The translations under genes and the position numbers were made by a program. 64,000 bases of DNA from Hyalangium versicolor (GTDB lineage Bacteria; Myxococcota; Myxococcia; Myxococcales; Myxococcaceae), in NCBI RefSeq assembly GCF_020103695.1, contig NZ_JAHXBF010000002.1, positions 124,001 to 188,000 on the forward strand, read 5' to 3'. How positions within the stretch are numbered: position 1 is the stretch's first letter; each line of letters begins with the position of its first letter. The notes below the pieces were generated by a model. That model was not told where the DNA came from. It made no database searches and saw only the letters and a program-made list of their open reading frames with translations. Positions 7,968 through 16,919 of this stretch are shown here, piece after piece.

Positions 7968-8753
7968 TCACTCCTCCAGCAACCGGCGCAGGTACGCCTC
8001 CCGATTCAACAGGAAGTCCCGCGTGAGCGAGTAGTGCTCCGTCTCCTCGTACTCCACCTGCTTCAGCCCCTGCTCCGACAGGTGGTAGATGCGCGCGTTC
8101 GGATACGCCAGCAACAGCGGCGAGTGCGTCGAGATCACGAACTGGCAGGAGCTCTTCACCAGCTCATGCATCGCCCTCAGCAACGCGAGCTGGCGCTGCG
8201 GCGACAAGGCCGCCTCCGGTTCGTCCAGGAGATAGAGCCCGTTCGCCCAGAAGCGCTCCTTCACCAACGCCAGGAACGCCTCGCCATGGGACATCTCGTG
8301 GTGGCTGATCCCTCCATGGCCCGCCAGCGCGTCCAGGTTGTTCTCGATCTCCGTCGCGACGTTGAAGAAGCTCTCCGCCCGGAGGAAGTACCCCGTCTTC
8401 GGCCTCCGTATCCCTCGCGAGAGCCGCAGGTACTTGTGCAGGTCGGACTCGGACCGCCGCGTCGCGAAGTTGAAGTTCCGGCTCCCACCCTCCGCGTTGA
8501 AGCCCGCCGCGACCGCGATCGCCTCCACCAGCGTGGACTTCCCGCTCCCGTTCTCTCCCACGAAGAACGTCACCTGCGGATGCAACTCCAGCGTCTCCAG
8601 GCCCTTCACGGCCGGAATGGTGAACGGGTACTTCCCCAGGTCCGGCACGTTCTCGCGCAAGAACGTCACCGAGCGCAGGAAGGTATCCATCCCGCCCGTG
8701 AAGCCACCCTCTGACTGACTCTTCCGTGCCATCGCGACCGGGAGCCATACCAC
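7968..8753 (-). CDS. AAA/SMC-type ATPase (OLD/RecF-like single-domain)
   Basis: This 261-residue protein has a Walker A GENGSGKST at 66-74, a signature-like SHGE at 155-158, a Walker B LYLLDEPEAAL at 173-183 and a switch histidine in STHSP at 208-212. This is the compact ABC-type ATPase found in many myxobacterial accessory loci. The start is uncertain: GTG 8753 gives the longest form, ATG 8732 and ATG 8690 are alternatives, and the conserved part begins FLRSVTFL. It ends 11 bp before the toxin gene's ATG, so the two are probably co-transcribed. Whether it serves the toxin system is unknown. Confidence 0.8.
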   Translation of the reverse strand: MVWLPVAMARKSQSEGGFTGGMDTFLRSVTFLRENVPDLGKYPFTIPAVKGLETLELHPQVTFFVGENGSGKSTLVEAIAVAAGFNAEGGSRNFNFATRRSESDLHKYLRLSRGIRRPKTGYFLRAESFFNVATEIENNLDALAGHGGISHHEMSHGEAFLALVKERFWANGLYLLDEPEAALSPQRQLALLRAMHELVKSSCQFVISTHSPLLLAYPNARIYHLSEQGLKQVEYEETEHYSLTRDFLLNREAYLRRLLEE

Positions 8754-8786
8754 TCAACAGGCTCACCGGTCAGCGAGGGCCTCCAC

Positions 8787-10463
8787 TCACGGCTTCTTCA
8801 CGAACGTCATCGCCGGCCGGTCGTTCTTGCCCTTGCCCGCCGTGCGCAGCGCCACCGGATCCAGACCCGACAAATGCAGCGCCGTCGAGTACACATGCCC
8901 CGGGTCCGAGATGAAGCTGTTCGCGTTCTTCGTCCGCCCGGAGATCAGCAAGCCCGTGTCCGGGTTGTACGCCGGGTCCAGCGTGCCGTCCGGCATCATC
9001 GGGATGCCCTCCAGCGACACGCTGCCCACCCGCCCGAACTGCGTGTTGCCCTTCACCGTGCCTCCCAGGAACGCCACGCTGCTCACGCGCCAGTGCTGGC
9101 AGCAATCCTGGTTCATGATCTCGTCGTACTTCTGCGTGTCCGTCAGCCCCGTGTTCGCCAGGATCGCCGCCACGTCCCCGCTGATCGTCCGCCCCATCTC
9201 CGAGGCCAGGACGATCGTGGTGTAGTCGAAGTAGCTCTTGCCCGAAGTCCCGTACTGCGTGGCCTTCAGCTTCGCCACCAGCGTCTTCAGCGGAGCCCAC
9301 AGGTTCTTCCGCATCGTGGCCGCCTGGTCCGCCTGCCCCTGGTTGCTCATGATGAAGCGGCGATCCCGGTGCGAGTCGTACAGCCGCAGCCCGCGGTTCT
9401 CGATGAAGAAGCCGATGGACAGCCCCTTCGTCATCATCTCGTACGTCATCATCGCCTGGACGTTGGTGTTCGGCGTCTCCTTCGAACGGGCCGGGTTGCC
9501 GTTGATGGAGGAGGCCTCCGTCGTCTCGTCCGCGGAGGTGATACCGAACTCGGCACGCAGGTTCGCGTCCGTGAACATCGCCGCCGGGTTGATGGTGACG
9601 TTGGTGCCCCCCGTCAGGGCCTTGTGGATCGTCAGCGCGGAGGAGAAGGCGCGCACCGACTCGCCGTTCTTCTCCGCCAGCAGGTTGGCCTGCAGGTTGT
9701 CCGTGAACTGGCGGATGCGCTGGTTGCGCTGCCCCTGCGACACGCTGCCCAGCGACATGAGCCGGTTGCGCATGTCCGTCGGCGTCTTGCCGTACTGCGT
9801 GTGCGCGTGCACCGGCCCCAGCTTCTCGTAATAGCCCGTACCCTCCGGATACGACGGCACCGACAGCTCGCCGTCCGACAGCCAGCGGTGCCAACTGAGA
9901 TGCGGCAGCAGGTAGCCGTTGCCGTAGGCCTCGCAGAAGGCCTGCATCACCGTGCGCTCGTTCGGCTGCCGGTACGCCGACAGCGATGCGCTGTAGCGCC
10001 CGTAGTGGTACTCCCACCGTCCGCCCGAGTGGAACGTATTCCCGTTGTGGCTCGACACCACCGCCATGTCCGGGAACAGTGACACCGCGTCCTCGGCCAG
10101 GTACCCGTATTGGATGTTGCCCGCCGTCTTCGGCGGGTTGAGAGGCGAAGTGCCGTAGCCCTTCGGCCGGTACAGGTGCTGGCTCCACGAGGGCGTGGGC
10201 GTCAGCGTGCCCGCGGGGATGACGCGCGTGGCGTCATTCGGCGTGTGGACCGGGTTGAACATCGAGTACCCGTCCCAGCCTCCCTCCTGGAAGAAGTAGA
10301 TGAGGAAGTGCGGCGTGGCGGACTGCTCGGCGGCAGCGGCCTCGGCGATCCCCAGCTCCTTCGCCGTGCCCGGCACGCCGAAGCTGCGGAAGAAGCGGAG
10401 CCAGTCCAAGGTGCTGATCGCGGTGCCAGCGAGCGCGCCGGCGAGGAATTGGCGACGTTTCAT
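8787..10463 (-). CDS. Tat-exported DUF1501-like protein (alkaline-phosphatase superfamily-like)
   Basis: The 558-residue product starts MKRRQFLAGALAGTAIS, a twin-arginine signal, and then FLIYFFQEGGWDGYSMFNP, VVSSHNGN and TIVLASEMGRTIS, which resemble the metal-site segments of DUF1501 proteins. These are predicted periplasmic hydrolases related to sulfatases and alkaline phosphatases. DUF1552 was considered, but its motifs do not fit as well. The gene follows, by 20 bp and on the same strand, a DUF1592/1588 haem-motif lipoprotein; in Planctomycetes and Myxococcota the two families are often paired and are thought to act together at the cell surface. The substrate is unknown. Confidence 0.72.
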   Translation of the reverse strand: MKRRQFLAGALAGTAISTLDWLRFFRSFGVPGTAKELGIAEAAAAEQSATPHFLIYFFQEGGWDGYSMFNPVHTPNDATRVIPAGTLTPTPSWSQHLYRPKGYGTSPLNPPKTAGNIQYGYLAEDAVSLFPDMAVVSSHNGNTFHSGGRWEYHYGRYSASLSAYRQPNERTVMQAFCEAYGNGYLLPHLSWHRWLSDGELSVPSYPEGTGYYEKLGPVHAHTQYGKTPTDMRNRLMSLGSVSQGQRNQRIRQFTDNLQANLLAEKNGESVRAFSSALTIHKALTGGTNVTINPAAMFTDANLRAEFGITSADETTEASSINGNPARSKETPNTNVQAMMTYEMMTKGLSIGFFIENRGLRLYDSHRDRRFIMSNQGQADQAATMRKNLWAPLKTLVAKLKATQYGTSGKSYFDYTTIVLASEMGRTISGDVAAILANTGLTDTQKYDEIMNQDCCQHWRVSSVAFLGGTVKGNTQFGRVGSVSLEGIPMMPDGTLDPAYNPDTGLLISGRTKNANSFISDPGHVYSTALHLSGLDPVALRTAGKGKNDRPAMTFVKKP

Positions 10464-10483
10464 GGTGCGCTTCCCTGTAAGGC

Positions 10484-12853
10484 TCAGCGGTGGGTGTACT
10501 CGTTGGAGAGGGCGATCGTCTTCAGCACCGCCTTCAGGTTGCCGTCGCTCTCGTGCGCCACGTCCCAGAGCTTCTTGTACATGACACGCTCATCCTGGGT
10601 GTGCCGCATCTCCCGCCCGAAGTAGATCATGTACTGCGCGTTCACCGTGCGGCGGATGAAGGCCTCCTTCTTCACCGCCTGCTGCGCGAAGGCCGGCATG
10701 CCCTGCCCCTTGAAGGCGTAGGTGCCCACCAGGCCCCGGTCGCTGTCATCGAGGGTGCGGCCCTGATCATCCGTGGTCCGGTAGGTGCCGTCGTCGTTCC
10801 ACCGCAGCCGCTGGTGGGACAGCGGCGTCAGCGTCTGGTGGCACGAGAAGCAGATGCTGGTGGGGTCCACCGTGGAGGCCGCCGTCGCAGCCCCGCGCAT
10901 GTCGAACACCTCCGAGGGAATCTCGAAGATGGAGCCCATGAAGTCCGTCATCACGCGCGCCGCGTAGTTGTAGTGCGGCAGGCCCGGCTTGTTCTTGATG
11001 AAGCCCTTCATGGTCAGCACGCCCGTGTGGCCGTGCTCGGCCGGGCGCGACACCTTCGCGTAGTCCGCCGACACCGAGTAGTCACCCGTGAGCAGCTCCT
11101 GCATCGGCGTGCCCGTGGTGGCCAGGTACGTCCACAGCCGCGCGGGCTCGTCGGTGTCCGCCGTGCCCTCGCTCTCGGTGCGGATGCGCATCTTGTGGAA
11201 GTAGTACGAGCGGAACTCCGTGGAGGCCAGGTACCCATCGACCATCTGCTCCCACGTCTTGCTCCCACCCTCGAAGGCCGCCAGCTCCGTGGCGTTGGGC
11301 GGCCGGCCCACCAGGTCCTGCGCCAGCTTCACCAGCAGCAGCCGGTCCCGGTCCACGCCCGTGCGCACCTCGTACGAGGGCGGCAGCGTGAACAGGAAGT
11401 CCGGCGCACGCATCAGCCCCTCGCACACCCCGCTCCACGCCTTGGGCAGATCCGCCTCGTAGCTCGAGAGATCCTTCACCAGCGTGTAGGCATCCGTCTT
11501 CTCCTGCGTGCTGGCCGGGTGGAACAGCATGCGGCGGTAGAGGGTGTCCACCTTGGCCTTGGCCGCGTCCGCGCGCGTGGTGCCCGTGGAGGCCTCCGTG
11601 GGGCCGTTCACCTTCAGCCAGTCCACGTACAGGTTGCGATCGCACACGCCCGACTGGTTGTAGTCGTTGGTGAAGGCCACCGAGACCGTGTGCAGCCCCG
11701 CCGTCACCTGGAGCGTGACGGCGTGGTCCGCGTACGTCGTGGCCGTCACGGCGAACGTCTTCACCGTGGTGCCGTCCACGCGCAGATCCATGGAAGGCAG
11801 GTCCGGGCCGCACTGGCTGCCGTAGGCCCGCGCCGTGAGCACGTACGTGCCGGTGACGGGGAAGTTGTAACCCGTCGTCGTGGTGAGGGTGCCGTTGGTA
11901 TAGAGGTCCCACCCGGTGGAGGTGCGCTGACCCGTGCTGGGAGTCAGGTCCGCCGTCGTCTCCGCCTCGTACTGCTTGGTGGCGGCCGGTGGCGTGTCGA
12001 TGATGGACGCCGAGGTGTCCAGGCCCGCGAAGGGCCCCGTCTTGTTGCGCGCCGCCTGGAGGCACACGTCCGCCGCCAGATCATCCAACCCCAGCAGGAA
12101 GTCCGGCGAGGCCACGCGCGCCTCGACGAAGTACTGCTCGTAGTCCACGCCGCCGAACAGGCCCACGTGCGAGGCGAACTTGTCCACCCCGCCGCGGATC
12201 CAGTCGTCGTTGAACACCTGCTTCACCTTCCCCTTCAACTGCACGTAGCCGAGGAAGGGGTTGTCATAGGTGGCCACCTGCGGCCCCGTGTATGCCTGCA
12301 GCAGCGCCGGAGGGAACTCCTCGTCCGGAGGCGTCTGCGGACTGCGCACTTCCACCGCCGCCAGCTGGCAGGTGAGGCTGGCCATCGCGGAGATCTCCTG
12401 GGCGCTCCACGCGGGCTGGCCGCGCGGCATGCGCGCGCTCTCATCCGTGGCCACCAGGCGCGACACGATGGAGCCCGGCTGCGTGCTCAGGAAACCCGCC
12501 GCGCGCGCCGCGTAGAAAGTCTCCGTCGGGTCCGCGCTCACCTTGAACTGCCGGCCACTCGTGGTGGAGTGGCACGAGACGCACCCCGAGTCCTGGCGCA
12601 TCATCGCCGGGTACACCACCTGCCCGAAGTCCGCCGAGATCGTCGCCAGGCTCACGCTGGCCGGCACGCTCGACTCCTGGCAGTGCAGCGTCCCCGTCCC
12701 ATCCACGGGGGGAGGTTGCGGATTCGGGTCGTCGTAATCCGGCCGCCCGCCCACGGAGGGGATCTCCAGGCTGGCCTCGCCGTAACAACCCAGGGTGCTC
12801 GCGGCGAGAACCGCCAGGAGCATGTGCAATCGATGGTGGCGGTACGCTTTCAC
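10484..12853 (-). CDS. DUF1592/DUF1588 lipoprotein with two CxxCH motifs and an internal carbohydrate-binding-like domain
   Basis: GTG 12853 is chosen because GGAGG lies 7 nt upstream; a longer frame to 12913 adds 20 residues before an otherwise normal signal. The 789-residue product has a lipobox STLGC with Cys23. A first CVSCH at 91-95 lies in a cytochrome c-like segment and a second CFSCH at 668-672 precedes the DUF1588/1585-like C-terminus. Residues of about 305-415 resemble a beta-sandwich CBM (VDGTTVKTF, GLHTVSVAFTNDY). DUF1592/1588/1587 proteins are large outer-surface or periplasmic proteins with c-type haem sites, paired with DUF1501 or DUF1552 partners. The partner gene starts 20 bp downstream. 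Confidence 0.8.
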   Translation of the reverse strand: MKAYRHHRLHMLLAVLAASTLGCYGEASLEIPSVGGRPDYDDPNPQPPPVDGTGTLHCQESSVPASVSLATISADFGQVVYPAMMRQDSGCVSCHSTTSGRQFKVSADPTETFYAARAAGFLSTQPGSIVSRLVATDESARMPRGQPAWSAQEISAMASLTCQLAAVEVRSPQTPPDEEFPPALLQAYTGPQVATYDNPFLGYVQLKGKVKQVFNDDWIRGGVDKFASHVGLFGGVDYEQYFVEARVASPDFLLGLDDLAADVCLQAARNKTGPFAGLDTSASIIDTPPAATKQYEAETTADLTPSTGQRTSTGWDLYTNGTLTTTTGYNFPVTGTYVLTARAYGSQCGPDLPSMDLRVDGTTVKTFAVTATTYADHAVTLQVTAGLHTVSVAFTNDYNQSGVCDRNLYVDWLKVNGPTEASTGTTRADAAKAKVDTLYRRMLFHPASTQEKTDAYTLVKDLSSYEADLPKAWSGVCEGLMRAPDFLFTLPPSYEVRTGVDRDRLLLVKLAQDLVGRPPNATELAAFEGGSKTWEQMVDGYLASTEFRSYYFHKMRIRTESEGTADTDEPARLWTYLATTGTPMQELLTGDYSVSADYAKVSRPAEHGHTGVLTMKGFIKNKPGLPHYNYAARVMTDFMGSIFEIPSEVFDMRGAATAASTVDPTSICFSCHQTLTPLSHQRLRWNDDGTYRTTDDQGRTLDDSDRGLVGTYAFKGQGMPAFAQQAVKKEAFIRRTVNAQYMIYFGREMRHTQDERVMYKKLWDVAHESDGNLKAVLKTIALSNEYTHR

Positions 12854-12927
12854 CCTGATCCTCCGGACTCGGAGTTGTCGGGTGAACTCTTCAACAGTTT
12901 CCTTGAAAACCAAGACAATTCATAAAC

Positions 12928-12949
12928 CCCTGAGATTATTTGGGGGTCT
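12928..12949 (-). terminator. candidate terminator of the lipoprotein gene pair
   Basis: Read on the minus strand, ACCCC and GGGGT pair around a 12-nt loop and are followed by TTTATGAATT. The site is 48 bp past the stop of the 421-aa lipoprotein gene and 75 bp before the next gene's start. The stem is short, so confidence is limited. Confidence 0.35.
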
Positions 12950-12996
12950 AAGGCATCGTCAGTGGAATCTTGCGGCAGCGCGATTTGACTACACTG

Positions 12997-14262
12997 TCAG
13001 AGCGCGGTGCGCATCCACACGGCGCGCACCAGCGGGGCCTCCAGCACCCCGAGTCGCTGCCGCCCCATCACCACGCCCACCAATTCCACGCGCGAGCCCC
13101 GGGGGAAGTCCTGGGCCCACAAACGGTCCGGCGCCACGAATACCAGCACCCGCGTGTCGCCCACCTGCACCACAGCGATGTTCTGCTCCTCGCGCCGCTC
13201 GAGCACTCCGCGCAGCAGCACCGTCTGGCCTTCCAGCGCCGGAGATTCGAGCTTCTCCAGATCCGGGCTGTCCGCCGTGAGCGTGAGCGCCGGCTTGTAG
13301 GCCGCCACCGCCTCCTCGAAGGAGTTCACCCTCGGGGCGTCCGGCGGCTCAGGCTGTTCGCCACGCGCGGCCAGCGCCTCGTCCAACGCCTTCAACCGAT
13401 CCTCCACCGGCGCCTCGGGGATGACCTTGCACGCCGCCACCCGCTTGCGCATCGCCTGGAGGTGCGCGGGTTCTTCCTGGGCGAGCTTTGCCGGATCCAA
13501 CCGCTCGACCAGCGCGCGGCTGCAGATGCGGAAGGTGGAGAGCAGCTCCTGGTCTTCCTCACTGAGCGCCGCCGGCTCGGTGCCCACGAGGAACCCCACG
13601 AAGCCCGTGCCTCGCAATTCCTCCGCCGTGAACTCCAGCGTGCCATTCGTGAGAGGCCGAGGCTCCGGAGGTGCACCCGGCCCTCCAGCGAACTCCACCG
13701 TGCCGCTGGCCGGCTGCGGGTGGCAGGGCGCCTCGCGCAGGCTCACCACGGAGTCCGCCTTGCGCGTGTCCGTCTCCTCCCCTGCTCGCAGCGTCTGGAT
13801 GATGCCCGTGACGAGCGCCGGCGCCCCGAGTGACAGCAGCACCACGCCCCACACCGTGGCCACCTTCCGCGAGGAGGCGCCGTAGTGGCCCTCGCGATCG
13901 ATGACGTCGCGCTTGGGCTCCGCCGAGAAGAGCGACCGCGCCAGCAGCAGCCCCGCGCCCACCGCCGTGTTCGCCGCTCCGGCACTGATGGCGGGCCCAG
14001 CCGAGGGCTCGTAGCGCTCGGTGATGACGTTCTCCACGTACTCCTCGTGCTGCTCGGTGCGGCACATCTCCGAGGTCGCGAAGTGCACCAGGAGCCGAGG
14101 CCAGTGCGCCTCCACGTGCGCCGTCAGCATGCGGTCCCCGAGCGCCACGTCCTTGGAATAGGTGCGCAACAGCGGGCCCCGCTCCACACGGCGCTCCGAC
14201 TGCATGGGCGCGCACCCCACCGTCAGCGCCAGGACTCCGCCGGCCAGTCGCCTCCACTTCAT
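12997..14262 (-). CDS. lipoprotein, 421 aa, with OB-fold-like C-terminus
   Basis: The N-terminus MKWRRLAGGVLALTVGCAP is a lipoprotein signal with Cys17. Two hydrophobic stretches near residues 92-110 and 135-160 may be membrane segments. The last 80 residues (GQTVLLRGVL to VELVGVV) are beta-rich with alternating Gly, like a small OB-fold. No named family is recognised; it is a typical conserved myxobacterial envelope lipoprotein. Its ATG overlaps the stop of the preceding lipoprotein gene by 4 bp (ATGA), so the two are translationally coupled. Confidence 0.75.
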   Translation of the reverse strand: MKWRRLAGGVLALTVGCAPMQSERRVERGPLLRTYSKDVALGDRMLTAHVEAHWPRLLVHFATSEMCRTEQHEEYVENVITERYEPSAGPAISAGAANTAVGAGLLLARSLFSAEPKRDVIDREGHYGASSRKVATVWGVVLLSLGAPALVTGIIQTLRAGEETDTRKADSVVSLREAPCHPQPASGTVEFAGGPGAPPEPRPLTNGTLEFTAEELRGTGFVGFLVGTEPAALSEEDQELLSTFRICSRALVERLDPAKLAQEEPAHLQAMRKRVAACKVIPEAPVEDRLKALDEALAARGEQPEPPDAPRVNSFEEAVAAYKPALTLTADSPDLEKLESPALEGQTVLLRGVLERREEQNIAVVQVGDTRVLVFVAPDRLWAQDFPRGSRVELVGVVMGRQRLGVLEAPLVRAVWMRTAL

Positions 14263-14621
14263 GGCTGGCGCCCTCCCAGGAAGTTGATGACGTCCGGGCA
14301 GCTCTGCAGCACCTCCGCCACATCCCCGCAGGACGGCGCCCTGTCCAGGTCGGTGCTCTTGCGCACCAGCGGCAGGCGGCAGCTCAGGATGCGCTCACGT
14401 GACGGCGAGGAGAAGGCGAAGTCCTCCGAGGCGCAGCCAGTGCGCTCCTGGAGCGTGGCCTGGCAGTCCCCGGTTCCCAGGGCCAGCTGTTCGCTCACCC
14501 CGGCACAGGTCCGCGCCAGACACACGCGGGTGATGACATCCCGACAGAGCGCATCGTCCGGAGCTTCGGGACCGGAGCACGCGAGGGTGAGGGCCAGGGG
14601 GCCGAGGACAAGGAGTCTCAT
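14259..14621 (-). CDS. small cysteine-containing lipoprotein, 120 aa
   Basis: ATG 14621 is preceded by GGAAGAG and gives MRLLVLGPLALTLACSG, a clean lipoprotein signal with Cys16. Upstream in-frame ATG 14663 would add 14 residues overlapping the divergent prmA start and is disfavoured. The mature part has eight further cysteines (for example CRDVITRVCLARTC and CPDV), which suggests disulphide bonds outside the inner membrane. Function unknown. It is the first gene of a two-gene lipoprotein operon. Confidence 0.7.
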   Translation of the reverse strand: MRLLVLGPLALTLACSGPEAPDDALCRDVITRVCLARTCAGVSEQLALGTGDCQATLQERTGCASEDFAFSSPSRERILSCRLPLVRKSTDLDRAPSCGDVAEVLQSCPDVINFLGGRQP

Positions 14622-14661
14622 GGCTCTTCCACCATAGTCACACCAGGGATAAAGGGCGCGC

Positions 14662-15528
14662 ATGTCCCAGACCTATCTGTCGCTCACCGTGGAGTTGCCC
14701 GAGGATCAGTCGGAGGCCGTACAGGACCTGCTCCACGACGCGGGCGCCATGGGCCTCGAGGTGCGTGACCGGGAGGCTCCCCCCATGCCGGGAGTGCGCG
14801 GCCCCAACCCGGGCGAGGCCATCGTCATCGCCTACTTCGAGGAGATGGATACCGCCGAGTCCGCCAAGGCCGAGGTCGCCGCGGACCATCCAGACGCCCG
14901 CTTGCTGCTGGAGGAGAAGCCGCAGCAGGACTGGAGCAACGAGTGGAAGGCGCTCATCAAGTCCGTGCAGGTGGGGCGGCTCTGGGTGGGGCCGCCGTGG
15001 GAGGCGGAGTCGGCGCCCCAGGACAAGATCCGCATCGTCATCGAGCCGAAGATGGCCTTCGGCACGGGCGACCACCCGACGACCTCGCTGTGCCTGGCAG
15101 CCATCGATGCGTACATGACCTCGCACCCGGGGGCGAGCGTGCTGGACGTGGGCACGGGGACGGGGGTGCTGGCCATCGCGGCGAAGAAGCTGGGCGCGGG
15201 CCGCGTGGTGGGCACGGACAACGATCCGATGTCCGTGGAGCTGGCACACGAGAACGCCTCGGTGAACAACACGCCCGAACTGGAGCTGTCCGGCAAGGAG
15301 CTGACGCAGGTGAAGGGCCCGTTCGATCTGGTGGTCGCCAACATCCTGGCGAACACGCTCATCGCGCTGGCACCGCTGATTGGGCCCAAGGTGAAGGAGC
15401 GGCTGGTACTGGCCGGAGTGCTCGCGCACCAGAAGGCCGAAGTGGAGGCGGCGTACCGCGCCCAGGGGCTCATCCCCGAGGCGGGTGCGGCCCAGGGCGA
15501 GTGGGTGCGGCTCGACTTCCACCGGTGA
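14662..15528 (+). CDS. prmA: ribosomal protein L11 methyltransferase
   Basis: PrmA trimethylates lysines and the N-terminus of ribosomal protein L11 using S-adenosylmethionine. The 288-residue length is normal. The N-terminal L11-binding domain is followed by the family motif FGTGDHPTT at 133-141, the SAM-binding motif LDVGTGTGVLAIAA at 161-174, the acidic ribose contact VVGTDND, and NILANTL at 227-233. The gene is divergent from the small lipoprotein gene (40 bp between starts) and converges on an MFS gene with a 6-bp gap. Confidence 0.95.
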   Translation: MSQTYLSLTVELPEDQSEAVQDLLHDAGAMGLEVRDREAPPMPGVRGPNPGEAIVIAYFEEMDTAESAKAEVAADHPDARLLLEEKPQQDWSNEWKALIKSVQVGRLWVGPPWEAESAPQDKIRIVIEPKMAFGTGDHPTTSLCLAAIDAYMTSHPGASVLDVGTGTGVLAIAAKKLGAGRVVGTDNDPMSVELAHENASVNNTPELELSGKELTQVKGPFDLVVANILANTLIALAPLIGPKVKERLVLAGVLAHQKAEVEAAYRAQGLIPEAGAAQGEWVRLDFHR

Positions 15529-15534
15529 GCGAAC

Positions 15535-16854
15535 TCAGGCCGTGGTGGGCTGCGGCTTCTTGCGCAGGAAGAGCAGGAAGAGCAGCCCCATCCCGGCGAT
15601 GCCTGCGAAGGTGATGAGGCCATCGAAGACGATGCTCCCGCGAGTGCCCATGCCCAGGAAGGTCGAGGCGTGGCCGTCGAGCGCGGTGACGTAGCTGATG
15701 GCGAAGTTCGAGGCGGCCACGAAGAGCGTGTACTTGGTGGTCACCGCCGCACCCGAGCTGACCATCTCCAGCACCATGCCGGCGAAGGCGGCGAAGCCCA
15801 TGCCGTTGGCGAAGCTGTAGGCGAGCGCTCCGACGATGTACGTCGTCGGAGTCATCGGCCCGGCGGACATGGCGAGCGCGCACAGGCCGGTGAGGCCTCC
15901 CATGATGGCGTAGTTGAGCTTGCGGTTGATGCGATCCGAGATCCATCCGCCCAGCAGCGAGCCAACCGCGCCGGTAATGCCCATGCCCAATCCGTTGACC
16001 CATTCCACGACATGCTCGGGGGCGTGGTAGTCGCCCGCCATGGCGCTGAAGAGGTTGGTGAGGGCGCCGCAGCTCACAGGCATGAGGCACAGCACGAGCA
16101 TGATGAGGCCGTCCCGGCTGAAGGCCGTGCGAAAGAGGTCGGCCAGGATGCCCTTGGTACGCTCCCAAGTTGCACGCAGCGCGGGGACGGACTGCCCGGC
16201 CTTCTCTCCCGGCCGCTCGATGATCCAGAAGATGCCAGCGCTGCTGGCGAGCACGAGCACGGCCAGGATGATGCCTGTCACCGCGCGGGAGTGGGAGCTG
16301 GCGAGGCCGATGGCCAGTGCACCGATGAGGCTCGTGGAGCCCACGTTGCCAGCCATCTGCCAGCCCCCCGCGCGCCCCTTGTCCTCGATGCGGGTGGTGA
16401 TGGCCATGAGCCCGTTGAGCGCCGCGTGGGCGGTGGTCGCGGCGGCCTGAAGGGCAGTGAGCAGCAGGGTGTAGACCCCGAGGTGCTTCGAGGGCTCGGG
16501 GAGAACCGAGCACGCCAGGAGCAGCACCGCGGTGAGCAGCGTGGAGACGCCGTACCAGACCCGGCGCCAGGGCCCCAGATCGATGAGCGGCACCCAGAGG
16601 AGCTTCCAGGCGTGGGGAGAGAAGGCGGTCCCCGAGAGCACGCCGATCTCGGCGAGGGGCATCCCGTCCTTCGCGAGCCAGTAGGGCACGGCCACCTGGA
16701 GGTAGCCCACGGCGGCGCCAAATTGGATCTCGAGAAGGCCGAACAAGGGAGGCCAGGACCAGCGCTCATCAGTGGTGGCAGTGGCGGGGAGGGCCGTCTC
16801 GGTCTCGATCAAGGAGCTCTCACGGGAGGATGGAGGGCCGGAGTATATGCACAA
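15535..16854 (-). CDS. MFS transporter, PAT/AmpG-like
   Basis: The protein of up to 439 residues has about twelve hydrophobic segments and the MFS loop pattern GGWISDRINRK between TM8 and TM9. The first TM region (LFGLLEIQFGAAVGYLQVAVPYWL) and the WVPLIDLGPWRR loop resemble the PAT branch that includes the muropeptide permease AmpG and acetyl-CoA transporters. The substrate cannot be read from the sequence. The start is uncertain: TTG 16854 is the longest option and a TTG at 16812 would remove a non-hydrophobic tail. It is divergent from an AraC regulator gene 65 bp away. Confidence 0.75.
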   Translation of the reverse strand: MCIYSGPPSSRESSLIETETALPATATTDERWSWPPLFGLLEIQFGAAVGYLQVAVPYWLAKDGMPLAEIGVLSGTAFSPHAWKLLWVPLIDLGPWRRVWYGVSTLLTAVLLLACSVLPEPSKHLGVYTLLLTALQAAATTAHAALNGLMAITTRIEDKGRAGGWQMAGNVGSTSLIGALAIGLASSHSRAVTGIILAVLVLASSAGIFWIIERPGEKAGQSVPALRATWERTKGILADLFRTAFSRDGLIMLVLCLMPVSCGALTNLFSAMAGDYHAPEHVVEWVNGLGMGITGAVGSLLGGWISDRINRKLNYAIMGGLTGLCALAMSAGPMTPTTYIVGALAYSFANGMGFAAFAGMVLEMVSSGAAVTTKYTLFVAASNFAISYVTALDGHASTFLGMGTRGSIVFDGLITFAGIAGMGLLFLLFLRKKPQPTTA

Positions 16855-16919
16855 GAGAGGACCCCACCGGTTGGGCCTCTTCTCGGAACACGCTAGCGTC
16901 TGAACCTCGCTTGGTGCCG

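Noticed and set aside
10490..12925. 811-codon open frame on the plus strand
   Set aside because: It is antisense to the DUF1592/1588 lipoprotein gene, has no ribosome site and reads as Arg/His-rich shadow sequence of a high-GC gene.
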